The position numbers were made by a program, and so were the translations under genes. Under the pieces are notes generated by a model. It made no database searches. It saw only the letters and a list, made by a program, of their open reading frames with translations, and was not told the DNA's origin. From positions 1 to 17,516 of the forward strand of contig JAJDEH010000018.1 in assembly GCA_029259935.1 (NCBI GenBank): 17,516 nucleotides of DNA, read 5' to 3'. This DNA is from Planctomycetota bacterium (lineage in GTDB: Bacteria > Planctomycetota > Planctomycetia > Pirellulales > Pirellulaceae). Each line of letters starts with the position of its first letter. Within the stretch, counting starts at the first letter, position 1. Shown in pieces: positions 1 through 7,956 of the stretch.

Positions 1-2
1 GC

Positions 3-1961
3 GTCGAGCGCACCGTCAAGGTGAAGGTGCCCGCCGATGGCGAAACACGCGTCGATTGGCGAGTGAAAGTCGTTGAAGAAGGCCAGGCGACGGTGCGGAT
101 GCTCGCGCTGACCAACGAAGAATCCGACGCCATGGAAATGAAGTTCCCGTGTTACGTCCACGGCATGTTGAAGACCGAAACGTGGGCCGGCACGGTGCGC
201 CCCGAACAGGAGAGCGCCAAGGTCACCATCAAGGTTCCCGCCGAACGGCGGCCGGAACAATCGCTGCTCGAAATTCGTTACTCGCCCACGTTGGCCGGCG
301 CGATGGTCGATGCGCTGCCGTACATGGCCGATTATCCCTACGGCTGCACCGAGCAAACATTGAATCGCTTTCTTCCCACGGTGGTCACTCAAAAAGTGCT
401 GCTGGAAATGGGGCTCGACCTGGCCGCCATCAAGGAAAAGCGGACTAATTTGAACGCTCAAGAGATCGGCGAGGACCGCGAGCGAGCCGCACAATGGCAA
501 CGCTTCGGCCGCAATCCGGTATTCGACGAAGCGGAATTGGATCGCATGGTCCGCAAGGGCGTCGAGCGGTTGACGAACATGCAGCTTAGTGACGGCGGCT
601 GGGGTTGGTTCAGCGGTTGGGGCGAACAGAGTTGGCCGCACACCACGGCGGTCGTTGTGCACGGCTTGCAAATCGCCCAGCACAACGATGTACCGCTGGT
701 GCCCGACATGCTGCCGCGCGGCGTCCAGTGGCTCAAGCGCTATCAAGACGAAGAAACCCGCAAACTCCGCAACGCCAAGGAGCGGGTCAGTCCGTATAAA
801 AACCAAGCCGGCGATCTCGACGCGCTGATCTATATGATCCTGGTCGACGCCAAGATCGATAACGAAGAGATGCGCGGCTATCTTTATCGCGACCGGACCC
901 ATCTGTCGGTCTATTCCAAGGCGATGTTCGGCCTGGCGCTGCATAACGTCGAAGACGGTGAAAAGCTGGCCATGATCATGGAAAACATCAAGCAATACTT
1001 GGTCCAGGATGAAGAGAACGAGACCGCCTATTTGAAACTGCCGGCGGACAGCTACTGGTGGTACTGGTACGGCAGCGAGACCGAGGCCAACGCCTATTAT
1101 CTAAAATTGCTCGCGCGGACCGATCCGAAAGGCGTCACGGCCCCGCGCTTGGTCAAGTACTTGTTGAATAATCGCAAGCACGCGACCTATTGGCGATCGA
1201 CGCGCGACACGGCCGTTTGCGTGGAAGCCTTCGCCGATTACATTCGCGCCAGCGACGAAACCAGTCCCGACATGGTCGTCGAAATCTGGGTCGACGGAAA
1301 GAAACGGCAGGAAGCTGAAATCAACGGCGAAAACTTGTTCAGTTTCGACAACAAGTTCTTGCTCGCGGGTGAAGAGGTGACCGACGGTGAACACGAGATC
1401 GAAATCCGCCGGCGAGGAACAGGCCCGGTGTATTTCAACGCCTACCTGACAAATTTCACATTGGAAGACATGATCACCCGCGCCGGACTGGAAGTGAAAG
1501 TCACACGCAAGTTCTACAAACTAAACCCAGTCGAAGCGGAGACCAACGTCGCGGGCGCTCGCGGCCAAGCCGCCAAGCAACGCGTCGAACGGTATGAACG
1601 CGAAGAACTGGACAATCTGGCGATGCTGAAGAGCGGCGATTTAGTGGAAGTCGAATTGTCGATCGACAGCAAAAACGATTACGAGTACATCATCTTCGAG
1701 GACATGAAAGCGGCCGGCTTTGAAACGGTGGACGTGCGCAGCGGCTACACCAACAACGACATGGGAGCCTACGCCGAGTTCCGCGACAACCGCGTCAGCT
1801 TCTTCGTCCGCCGATTGGCACGCGGAAATCACAGTTTGCGCTATCGGCTGCGAGCCGAAATTCCAGGCCGCTTCAGCGCCCTCCCCGCTCATGCGTACGC
1901 CATGTATGCGCCGGAACTAAAGGGCAACTCCGATGAGCTGAAATTACGAATCGAAGATTAG
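3..1961 (+). CDS. Bacterial alpha-2-macroglobulin, C-terminal part (5' end outside window)
   Basis: The frame is open from base 3, so the true start lies upstream and only about 650 residues are visible. The family consists of large periplasmic or surface-anchored protease traps whose internal Cys-Gln thioester captures attacking proteases. The thioester motif G-C-T-E-Q is at bases 342-356 (Cys codon 345-347, Gln codon 354-356) within the typical context [16 protein letters not shown]. The following aromatic-rich segment (WGWF, about base 600, and YWWYWYG, about base 1060) fits the alpha/alpha-toroid thioester domain. The last ~130 residues, beta-rich and containing [20 protein letters not shown], fit the C-terminal macroglobulin and receptor-binding-like domains. 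Planctomycete members are usually well over 1,500 residues, so the missing part should hold the signal peptide, early MG domains and bait region. The gene ends in TAG. Family assignment is firm; the protease target is unknown. Confidence 0.93.
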   Translation, partial: VERTVKVKVPADGETRVDWRVKVVEEGQATVRMLALTNEESDAMEMKFPCYVHGMLKTETWAGTVRPEQESAKVTIKVPAERRPEQSLLEIRYSPTLAGAMVDALPYMADYPYGCTEQTLNRFLPTVVTQKVLLEMGLDLAAIKEKRTNLNAQEIGEDRERAAQWQRFGRNPVFDEAELDRMVRKGVERLTNMQLSDGGWGWFSGWGEQSWPHTTAVVVHGLQIAQHNDVPLVPDMLPRGVQWLKRYQDEETRKLRNAKERVSPYKNQAGDLDALIYMILVDAKIDNEEMRGYLYRDRTHLSVYSKAMFGLALHNVEDGEKLAMIMENIKQYLVQDEENETAYLKLPADSYWWYWYGSETEANAYYLKLLARTDPKGVTAPRLVKYLLNNRKHATYWRSTRDTAVCVEAFADYIRASDETSPDMVVEIWVDGKKRQEAEINGENLFSFDNKFLLAGEEVTDGEHEIEIRRRGTGPVYFNAYLTNFTLEDMITRAGLEVKVTRKFYKLNPVEAETNVAGARGQAAKQRVERYEREELDNLAMLKSGDLVEVELSIDSKNDYEYIIFEDMKAAGFETVDVRSGYTNNDMGAYAEFRDNRVSFFVRRLARGNHSLRYRLRAEIPGRFSALPAHAYAMYAPELKGNSDELKLRIED

Positions 1962-1976
1962 AAGAGTGTTAGTGAG

Positions 1977-2018
1977 ATTTGTGGGTTGGATGGTCAAGAG
2001 ACGGTTCGATCCACAAAT
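1977..2018. repeat. 8-bp inverted repeat in the 3' flank of the macroglobulin gene
   Basis: ATTTGTGG at 1977-1984 pairs perfectly with CCACAAAT at 2011-2018, leaving a 26-base loop. It begins 15 bases after the stop codon. No T-run follows the right arm, so it is not a standard intrinsic terminator. It may be a transcript-end hairpin or chance. Confidence 0.3.
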
Positions 2019-2063
2019 TGCCGGGCGGGGTGATTGGTCTTTCTTCGAATGCAAAGCCAGCAA

Positions 2064-2092
2064 TTGCCACGGATCGTCAATTGCGGTATTCT
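2064..2092 (+). promoter_or_regulatory. Candidate sigma70-type promoter for the SHD1/propeller gene
   Basis: TTGCCA at 2064-2069 (5 of 6 to TTGACA) is followed by exactly 17 bases and TATTCT at 2087-2092 (4 of 6 to TATAAT). Transcription would begin near 2099, only about 14 bases before GTG 2113, which leaves room for the downstream GTG at 2152 as the real start. A direct repeat of CAATTGC (2061-2067 and 2078-2084) overlaps the -35 and spacer and could be an operator, though that is speculative. Confidence 0.5.
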
Positions 2093-2112
2093 AATAGACC
2101 CTCCCTCTGGGG

Positions 2113-3327
2113 GTGAATGTGGCAATTCATAAACTAGATTGGGGTCTTTTCGTGTCATCAAGATTTGCTTTTTTTGTGGCGATCCTGGCTGGCTTCACGT
2201 GTTCGGCGGCCGATCCTGAGCTTCGCACTTGGCAAGATCAGTCTGGTGAATTCGAAGTTCGAGCAAAGCTGATCAGCTTCAAGCAAGGAAAGGTCTACCT
2301 TGAGAAGCCCGACGAGACCGTTGTCGGCGTGCCGATCGAAAAGCTGAGCTTCGCGGATTACGACTATCTTCGAACGCGACAGAATTATTCTGATCTCAAG
2401 GAGTTGCGGGAGTTCTTTCGTAAGAACCCGTTGCCGACGCAGCACACCGTTTATTTCGTCCCCAATCTTCCACAATCCGTGTATGGCCTGACCTTTTCTC
2501 CGGACGGCCGGTTGCTGGCCGTCACCATGGATCAGCTACTGACCATAGTTGATCTCAAAATTCCAGTGACTTCGAAAGATTTAGTGACGGATAGTAATCA
2601 ATGGCGGGTATGCAAGTTTACGCCTGACGGAAAGAGGTTGCTGGCCGGGAACAACCGGGGGGCGATCCAGGCCTGGAATATTGAAAACGAAAAGAACTTC
2701 AAACCTCACGGCCAGTACATGCATTCAAGAGGAGTCACATGCCTAGCAGTGAGCGATGATAGCAAGTTCGTGGTGTCTTGCGATGAAGGAAAAACGCTTC
2801 AGTATTGGAATTTGGAGTCCGGTAAGATAATTCACAAGTTTGAGTTGGAGCGTTCGATCAGCCATTGCTTTATCAATCCCAAGGGAACTCAGGCCGTGGG
2901 TTATGACGGCGAACATCTGATCCTGTTTGACTTGGAAAAAGGAGTGCCCCTCCAGCAAATGAAGATTGGTCGGGCCTACAAGGGGCTCGCTTTTTCTCCC
3001 AATCGTCAGGTTGCTCTGGCGTCCACTATTTCATCCTTGCGAAAAGTAGAACTGAAGAAGGGAATTATTGACATAGAGGCCCGCGACCTTGCATCCTCGC
3101 GCAGTCTCACATTCGCCGAAAATGGAAAAATGCTGCTTGCTGCGGTGGGCAGGCAAATTCGCCTGTATGACGTCAAAACGGCGATGCCTGTGATGGCCTT
3201 CAACTTGTCGGGGGAAAGTGACGCGCGTGCGATGGCGTTCTCGCCTGATAATCGCCATTTCGCGGCCTATTCCAGTTCACCAAACAAGATCCTGCAAGTA
3301 TTCCGAATTCCCGAGGCCTCGAATTAG
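2113..3327 (+). CDS. Secreted SHD1-domain protein with seven WD40-like blades
   Basis: The N-terminus has a hydrophobic stretch (about residues 17-29) ending in C-S-A-A before D34, which fits a Sec signal peptide cut by signal peptidase I. Residues about 38-87 match the SHD1 (SLA1 homology domain 1) pattern, from RTWQDQSGEFEVRAKL to PIEKLSFADYDYLR, a module common in planctomycete exported proteins. The rest contains seven repeats with the signature 'F(S/T)PDG+LLA...(hydrophobic)-x-D/W-(hydrophobic)', starting near residues 123, 162, 204, 247, 285, 325 and 367. That is enough for one closed seven-bladed beta-propeller. No catalytic motif is seen, so a protein-interaction or scaffold role outside the cytoplasm is inferred. 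The start is uncertain: GTG at 2113, 2119 or 2152 are possible, and 2152 gives a more compact signal peptide. The protease gene follows after 33 bp, suggesting one transcript. Confidence 0.85.
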   Translation: MNVAIHKLDWGLFVSSRFAFFVAILAGFTCSAADPELRTWQDQSGEFEVRAKLISFKQGKVYLEKPDETVVGVPIEKLSFADYDYLRTRQNYSDLKELREFFRKNPLPTQHTVYFVPNLPQSVYGLTFSPDGRLLAVTMDQLLTIVDLKIPVTSKDLVTDSNQWRVCKFTPDGKRLLAGNNRGAIQAWNIENEKNFKPHGQYMHSRGVTCLAVSDDSKFVVSCDEGKTLQYWNLESGKIIHKFELERSISHCFINPKGTQAVGYDGEHLILFDLEKGVPLQQMKIGRAYKGLAFSPNRQVALASTISSLRKVELKKGIIDIEARDLASSRSLTFAENGKMLLAAVGRQIRLYDVKTAMPVMAFNLSGESDARAMAFSPDNRHFAAYSSSPNKILQVFRIPEASN

Positions 3328-3348
3328 CTGTGCCTCGTTAATGGCACC

Positions 3349-3354
3349 AAGGAG
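3349..3354 (+). promoter_or_regulatory. Ribosome binding site fixing a TTG start
   Basis: AAGGAG lies six bases before TTG 3361. It supports this rare start codon, from which the first zinc-ribbon Cys pair is in frame. Confidence 0.65.
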
Positions 3355-3360
3355 CCCGCT

Positions 3361-5385
3361 TTGAGCCAAGTCACCTGTCCCCATTGCCGCACTCCCGCGA
3401 AAGTGACCGGCAACCTGCAGCCAGGCGCTTCGGTCCAGTGTCCATCATGTAATCGCGCGTTTGTTCTGGCGGCATCGTCCATGAACCGGCCCCAGCCCGC
3501 GAAACCGCAGCCGCTAGGCGCGCCAGCCTACAATCCCGTCCGCCAAGGTCCAAGCTATCAACCGAATTTTTCATATCCACAATCGGGCAAACCGCGCCGG
3601 TCGAACGTGGGGCTGATTGTGGGCCTTGTTGTTGGCGGCATGGCACTGGCGCTGTTGGCCGTCGCCGGATGCGCGGTAGCTTGGTTCTTAATGAACCAGC
3701 CATCATCGGACTTCGCGGACCCGGCGGTCGCCGTCGCCGAGATTGACAGTCGTCCGTCGAGCGAGGTTCTTTTTACCGAGTCCATCGAATTCGATGAGCA
3801 GTCCACCTACCAGCCGCGAACCTCGGGGCTGCGCTACCTGTGGAGTACCGGCTCTCCATTTGGCGTTAATTTCAAATCCGAGGCGACCATTGGGCAGGAA
3901 ACATCCGTGCTGGAAGGGCGGGTCGTTTACACACCGACGAACCGCGACCCGTCGTCGGTTGTCGGCGCGGACGATAATGACCGTGGCGAGGCGACGGGGA
4001 CCGGGTTTTTTGTTCGTCCGGATGGCTATCTAATCACCTGCGCGCATGTAGTCCAGGGTGCCATCAAGACCGATGTGATGATCAACGGCGAGGCTCATCC
4101 AGCCAAAGTCGTGGCCATGGACACGAAAAACGACTTGGCGATCATCCGAATTCGTGGTGACGATTTTCCCTACTTGGAACTCAGCGACTCGGACCGGGTG
4201 CGCCTGGCCGAGGATGTTCGCGCTTTTGGTTTTCCGCTTGCCGATCAACTGGGGACGGGAATCAAGATTACGGGCGGCTCGGTTTCCGGAATTAATGAGC
4301 AGGGTGACTCCAAGGTGTTGCAACTGGACGTGACCGTTAATCCGGGCAACAGCGGCGGGCCGCTGATGAACGACCGGGGCCAAGTGATCGGCGTGGTAAC
4401 CGCGTTGATGGCGGGCGAGGATCTGGCGGAAATGAGTTTCGCGGTAACGTCCAACGAGGTGCGGCGGCTGTTGGAACGCAATCAGCTAACTTACGCCCCG
4501 GCACCGGCGGGGGCTGCCGTACTGTCTGGCCCCGACCTGGCGGAACGCGTCCAGAAGTCCGTGGCATTTCTGAAAGTCACGATGGGTCCCGGCGGAATCG
4601 GGATCGCGGAGAAAAGGGTGGTCGAGTTTCAAGCGAATTGGCGGTCCTACAAGATGGTGTCCTCCTCTCGCCGCGCAACAACCGGGCCCGAATCGGAATC
4701 CGGTGTGATTCTGCTCGACGCTGCCGGCGAGGTCACCTACTGCGACGGAGAAAAGAACTTGCCCGCCTATCTCGGCACGTTGGCGCTTGTCGGACTGCCC
4801 CCGCTTGCCGACGACGATTCCCAAAAATGGGCGTCCAGTCGAATTACCATGATTCCAGAACGAAGCTCAATCCAAATTCAAACCGAACCAAATCGTGGCC
4901 TGTTTCCACCCGGATATCGTGGACTAGGCCGGCTTTATGGTCGGCCGCAAACGCAAACTCTCTCGACCGTGAAGTACCACCCGGCGGTTGAGCTTGCCAG
5001 TTACGAGGTGGTTAGCGATTCGGAAGACGTGGTCGAGGTGAAGAAAACGATGGCGTTGCGGACGATTCACGCCGATGGAGAGAATCCCTATGTCACCGTC
5101 AACGGAACCGGAAATTTCGAATTCGGCAAAGAGCAGGGATTTCCCGAATCCATGATGTTTTCGGGCCAATTCAATGTGACCGTGAAGAACAAGATCCACA
5201 GCATTCCATTTAAGGTCAGTTTCACTAGCCGGGACGAGGAAGAGTTGGCAGCCGACGCGGCGGCCAAGGCGGTGGCGACCGCCGAAGCCAGAAAACGATA
5301 CCAGGCGCGCCAAGCGGAAAAGGAAGCCAACGCCATCCCCACGGTTGAGGCGTTGGACCAACTCGATTTGAGTCTTCCGGATTAA
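3361..5385 (+). CDS. Membrane-anchored HtrA-like serine protease with N-terminal zinc ribbon
   Basis: Starts at TTG. Residues 6-30 carry two CxxC knuckles (C6, C9, C27, C30), a zinc-ribbon of the MJ0042-like type. A Pro/Gln-rich linker and one strong membrane segment (about 84-112) follow, so the ribbon should be cytoplasmic and the rest periplasmic. Residues about 210-370 form a trypsin-like fold with a complete triad: H229 in ITCAHVV, D258 in KNDLAIIRI and S331 in NPGNSGGPL. These are the HtrA/DegP signature blocks. No PDZ domain is recognisable in the ~300-residue C-terminal region, which I do not recognise. The C-terminus ends in an Ala/Glu/Lys-rich helix (about 610-660). The likely role is envelope proteolysis or quality control, perhaps linked to a cytoplasmic signal through the ribbon. 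Substrates are unknown. The SHD1/propeller protein encoded just upstream may be a partner. Confidence 0.88.
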   Translation: MSQVTCPHCRTPAKVTGNLQPGASVQCPSCNRAFVLAASSMNRPQPAKPQPLGAPAYNPVRQGPSYQPNFSYPQSGKPRRSNVGLIVGLVVGGMALALLAVAGCAVAWFLMNQPSSDFADPAVAVAEIDSRPSSEVLFTESIEFDEQSTYQPRTSGLRYLWSTGSPFGVNFKSEATIGQETSVLEGRVVYTPTNRDPSSVVGADDNDRGEATGTGFFVRPDGYLITCAHVVQGAIKTDVMINGEAHPAKVVAMDTKNDLAIIRIRGDDFPYLELSDSDRVRLAEDVRAFGFPLADQLGTGIKITGGSVSGINEQGDSKVLQLDVTVNPGNSGGPLMNDRGQVIGVVTALMAGEDLAEMSFAVTSNEVRRLLERNQLTYAPAPAGAAVLSGPDLAERVQKSVAFLKVTMGPGGIGIAEKRVVEFQANWRSYKMVSSSRRATTGPESESGVILLDAAGEVTYCDGEKNLPAYLGTLALVGLPPLADDDSQKWASSRITMIPERSSIQIQTEPNRGLFPPGYRGLGRLYGRPQTQTLSTVKYHPAVELASYEVVSDSEDVVEVKKTMALRTIHADGENPYVTVNGTGNFEFGKEQGFPESMMFSGQFNVTVKNKIHSIPFKVSFTSRDEEELAADAAAKAVATAEARKRYQARQAEKEANAIPTVEALDQLDLSLPD

Positions 5386-5398
5386 CGTCGGAGAACTC

Positions 5399-5462
5399 GC
5401 CTGCATTCCGACTCGGCCTGTTTTTCTTCGATCTTCGGCATTCCGTGTTCGACATTCGGCTT
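5399..5462 (+). repeat. Degenerate ATTCGG/ATTCCG-type short repeats
   Basis: The gap after the protease gene holds repeated variants of 'GCATTCCG / GACATTCGG' (for example gcattccg near 5403, ggcattccg near 5439 and gacattcgg near 5451), separated by a T-run. Such low-copy degenerate tracts occur in intergenic DNA of planctomycetes. No function is assigned, and the rest of the gap (5463-5530) shows nothing clear. Confidence 0.35.
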
Positions 5463-5534
5463 TGGACAAAAACCCGGTAGCCACGCCGGCCCGGTCGTGG
5501 ATTACCCGCCTGACTCCGCCGCCGCGGCACTCGG

Positions 5535-5563
5535 TTGTGAAGTATGATGAAGCAAGGTATCTG
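5535..5563 (+). promoter_or_regulatory. Weak candidate promoter for the PhoD-like gene
   Basis: TTGTGA (5535-5540), 17 bases, then TATCTG (5558-5563). An alternative -10, TATGAT at 5543-5548, is a better hexamer but lacks a partner -35. Either would place the start of transcription 30-50 bases before the ATG. Confidence 0.3.
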
Positions 5564-5591
5564 TTGTTTAGAGATCCGTGTTTTGGCAACC

Positions 5592-5596
5592 AGGAG
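5592..5596 (+). promoter_or_regulatory. Ribosome binding site for the PhoD-like gene
   Basis: AGGAG, six bases before ATG 5603. It decides the start against the longer open frame that begins at 5462, because the signal peptide starts here. Confidence 0.65.
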
Positions 5597-5602
5597 TCCA
5601 TC

Positions 5603-7066
5603 ATGTCGCGACTAGCTACTCGGTACGTTTCTCTGTTTCCGTTGGTGGCCACTGGGCTATTCGCGGTTGCGCAAAGCGCCGGTTCGGCGGAAATGGCGAT
5701 GGGGTTGCGGGTTGGCGAGGTGACGCACGATTCGGCGATCGTGTGGACGCGGATCACGAAGGACAAACAGCGAAATTGGGACGGCGTTCGCGAGCCCAAA
5801 AAACGCGAGCCGCGTGAGAACAAGTATGTGCCTTCCAAGATTCGGGTCGAGGATCGACAAGGTGAATCGGTCGGCGCGCCGGGTTGGATCCGGGTGGAGT
5901 ATTCGCCATTTGCGGAAGGCGATTTCAAGTCCACCGAATGGGTGCTTGTGAAAGCTGAGAACGACTTCGTTCATCAATTCCGGTTGACGAAGTTGCAGCC
6001 TGGAACGAAATACCGCCTGCGCGTGTCCGCGAGCGATTCACCCGATGCAAGGGTCTCCACGCCGAAGACCTCCGCCACCGACGAGGGCAGCTTTACCACT
6101 CCGGCCCAGACCGACCAGTGGCAAGACGCGCGGTTCACCGTCGTCACGGGGCAGTCTTATTGGGATCTGGATGACAAGGACGGATACCACATTTATCCGG
6201 CCATGGGGAAGCTCAAGCCGCACTTTATCGTGCCGACCGGCGATACGGTTTATCTGGACAGCGAAGCGCCGCGAGCCCGCACCAAGGCGCTGGCCCGCTT
6301 TCACTGGCATCGCATGTATTCCTTACCACGGCACATCGAGTTTCATCGGCACGTGCCCGGCTATTGGGAAGTGGACGATCACGACTCGTGGTGTAACGAC
6401 GACTGGCCGACCTTAAAAGCACCCTGGATGAACCCGCTCACGTTCAAGCAAGCCTACAAGATCTACCGTGAGCAAGTGCCGATCGGCGACAAGATGTATC
6501 GCACCGTTCGCTGGGGAAAAGGGCTGCAAGTATGGATGGTTGAAGGCCGCTTGTATCGTTCGCCCAACACGATGGACGACGGGCCCGAGAAAACGATTTG
6601 GGGCCGGGAGCAAATGGCCTGGTTGAAGCGATCGATTCTGGCGAGCGACGCCGACTTTCGCGTCTTGATCAGCCCCACGCCGATCGTCGGCCCGGATCGG
6701 GGCCGAGGCAAAAACGATAATCACTCCAACGACGCTTTCGCGCATGAAGGCAACGCCTTTCGCATGTGGACCAAGGAGCAAGGCCTGAAGAATTTTTACA
6801 CCTGCTGCGGCGACCGCCATTGGCAGTATATGTCGATCGACCCCAAGTCGGGATTGCGCGAGTTCTCATGTGGCCCGGCCAGCGACAAACATGCCGGCGG
6901 CAACCCCCAACAACCCGACTGGCAACCGTTCTTGCGTGTGAAGGGCGGATTCCTCTCCGTCAACGTCACCCAAGAGGATGATACGCCGACCATCCTTTTC
7001 CATCATCACGACGTTCACGGCAAAGTCGTGCATGAGTTTCGGTCGCAGGCCAAGGCCAAGCAGTAA
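5603..7066 (+). CDS. Exported PhoD-like phosphodiesterase/alkaline phosphatase
   Basis: The 487-residue product begins with a Sec-type signal peptide (about residues 1-29, ending SAGSA). Residues ~31-170 form a fibronectin-like PhoD N-terminal domain (MGLRVGEVTHDSAIVWTRIT). The metallophosphatase domain then shows PhoD-like blocks in order: VVTGQSYW (181-188), GDTVYLD (213-219), WEVDDHDSWCNDDW (255-268), VEGRLYRSP (313-321), GDRHW (403-407) and HHHDVHG (467-473). Metal-binding Asp, Asn and His positions are mostly kept. Classical PhoD has S-C-Q where this protein has T-G-Q, so the family's Cys metal ligand appears to be missing; the usual Asp of the 'DxR' block is Glu314. A phosphate-ester hydrolase acting outside the cytoplasm is likely, but substrate and metal may differ from PhoD. 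The gene converges with the next one, with 15 bp between the stops and no clear terminator. Confidence 0.85.
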   Translation: MSRLATRYVSLFPLVATGLFAVAQSAGSAEMAMGLRVGEVTHDSAIVWTRITKDKQRNWDGVREPKKREPRENKYVPSKIRVEDRQGESVGAPGWIRVEYSPFAEGDFKSTEWVLVKAENDFVHQFRLTKLQPGTKYRLRVSASDSPDARVSTPKTSATDEGSFTTPAQTDQWQDARFTVVTGQSYWDLDDKDGYHIYPAMGKLKPHFIVPTGDTVYLDSEAPRARTKALARFHWHRMYSLPRHIEFHRHVPGYWEVDDHDSWCNDDWPTLKAPWMNPLTFKQAYKIYREQVPIGDKMYRTVRWGKGLQVWMVEGRLYRSPNTMDDGPEKTIWGREQMAWLKRSILASDADFRVLISPTPIVGPDRGRGKNDNHSNDAFAHEGNAFRMWTKEQGLKNFYTCCGDRHWQYMSIDPKSGLREFSCGPASDKHAGGNPQQPDWQPFLRVKGGFLSVNVTQEDDTPTILFHHHDVHGKVVHEFRSQAKAKQ

Positions 7067-7081
7067 GGTGAACCGACGCAT

Positions 7082-7663
7082 TCACTTCGAATCGTGCTGT
7101 TGCTCAGCGAACGGCCGGTAACGCTTTTGCTTGGGCACAATGCAGAGCAACATCAGGCCGCTGCAGAACACTGGAACCACGGGCAGGTTGACGGCCGTCG
7201 TGACCACGAACATGTAACGGCGTAGAAATGTAAGCGGTGCTAGGTCGACGGCAAACCTTCCCGATTGCCAACTCCAGTACTCGTAGGCGGCCATGGCGAC
7301 CAACGTAGAGAGGCTCGCTCCAATCAAAGTCCAGCCCAGCACGCGGAGCCAACCGGCGGGAAATACGGTGCCGATGTAGGCCGCCGGGGCAACGATGGCT
7401 AGCAGGCAGAAGCCGTGCCAAACGACCAGCGTTTCGGTCGGCGGACCGCAGCCCCACCAACCACAGATCGAATGATCGCCAAAGCGGCCGGCCAGCCAAC
7501 GCTCGGAATACAGCGTGCCATACAAGCCGGCTATCCACACGTTCGTCAGGATCAGCGTGGAAAGCAAGGAAACTTTTCGCGACATCGGCGCGCCGAACGG
7601 GTTCCCGCTGACGGCGATCGGTTTGGCTTCTTGGCTCGGTGGTTGGTTCGCTAGTTCCGGCAT
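7082..7663 (-). CDS. Four-helix membrane protein of unknown function
   Basis: About 193 residues from ATG at 7663; GTG at 7669 would add two. Neither has a clear ribosome binding site, and a third choice, M at about residue 27, would drop the polar N-terminus. Four hydrophobic segments are visible: VSLLSTLILTNVWIAGLYG, the pair around FCLLAIVAPAAYIGTVF and VLGWTLIGASLSTLVAMAA, and VNLPVVPVFCSGLMLLCIV. Between helices 1 and 2 lies the motif S-I-C-G-W-W-G-C-G-P-P-T, with two cysteines that probably face the outside. I recall a similar 'CGPWGCGPP' loop in other planctomycete membrane proteins but cannot confirm it. No enzymatic motif is seen. It is the only minus-strand gene in the window, convergent with the PhoD-like gene and divergent from metG. 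Confidence 0.7.
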   Translation of the reverse strand: MPELANQPPSQEAKPIAVSGNPFGAPMSRKVSLLSTLILTNVWIAGLYGTLYSERWLAGRFGDHSICGWWGCGPPTETLVVWHGFCLLAIVAPAAYIGTVFPAGWLRVLGWTLIGASLSTLVAMAAYEYWSWQSGRFAVDLAPLTFLRRYMFVVTTAVNLPVVPVFCSGLMLLCIVPKQKRYRPFAEQQHDSK

Positions 7664-7956
7664 GGGCACGCCGAGTTGCTGGAGACGAGGTCAATATCCA
7701 ACTTAGTGAAAACGCGATACGCATGATAGCTGCTCACCTTGGAATGAATTGTTAGAAATAGCACGTATTCGCCAGTTTCCCGCCAAACGAACCATGTATT
7801 CAAATTGCGTGTCCTAGGTGGGGAATCGGATCCGGTGTTAGTAGAACAAGCGGGCGAGTACGGCGCCGCCCCCGACCTCCCGCCCGGTTAGGTAGTTCGG
7901 TAGAATGTTGGCCTCAAGAGATTAGACGGGAGAATTCCACCTTCAACGGAGAGAAA
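7664..7956. other. Divergent intergenic region upstream of metG
   Basis: 293 bases between the minus-strand membrane gene and metG. A -10-like TAGAAT at 7901-7906 lies 50 bases before metG but has no convincing -35 at the right distance. GGAG at 7948-7951 is the metG ribosome binding site, five bases before the ATG. I searched for a T-box or SAM-type leader structure and saw none. No gene is supported here. Confidence 0.5.

Noticed and set aside
1970..2040. Possible tRNA, from a GGTTCGATCC T-loop-like string near 2003
   Set aside because: No matching acceptor, D or anticodon arms could be folded around it.
5462..5602. Upstream extension of the PhoD-like protein to a TTG at 5462
   Set aside because: The extra residues are Pro/Arg-rich and come before a signal peptide that has its own ATG and Shine-Dalgarno.
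4924..5934. 336-codon minus-strand frame across the protease and PhoD-like gene ends
   Set aside because: It overlaps two well-supported genes and reads through repeat-like intergenic sequence, so it is most likely chance.
7104..7724. Alternative 206-codon minus-strand frame in the membrane protein region
   Set aside because: It is Arg- and Ser-rich with no coherent helices, while the overlapping frame gives four clear membrane segments.
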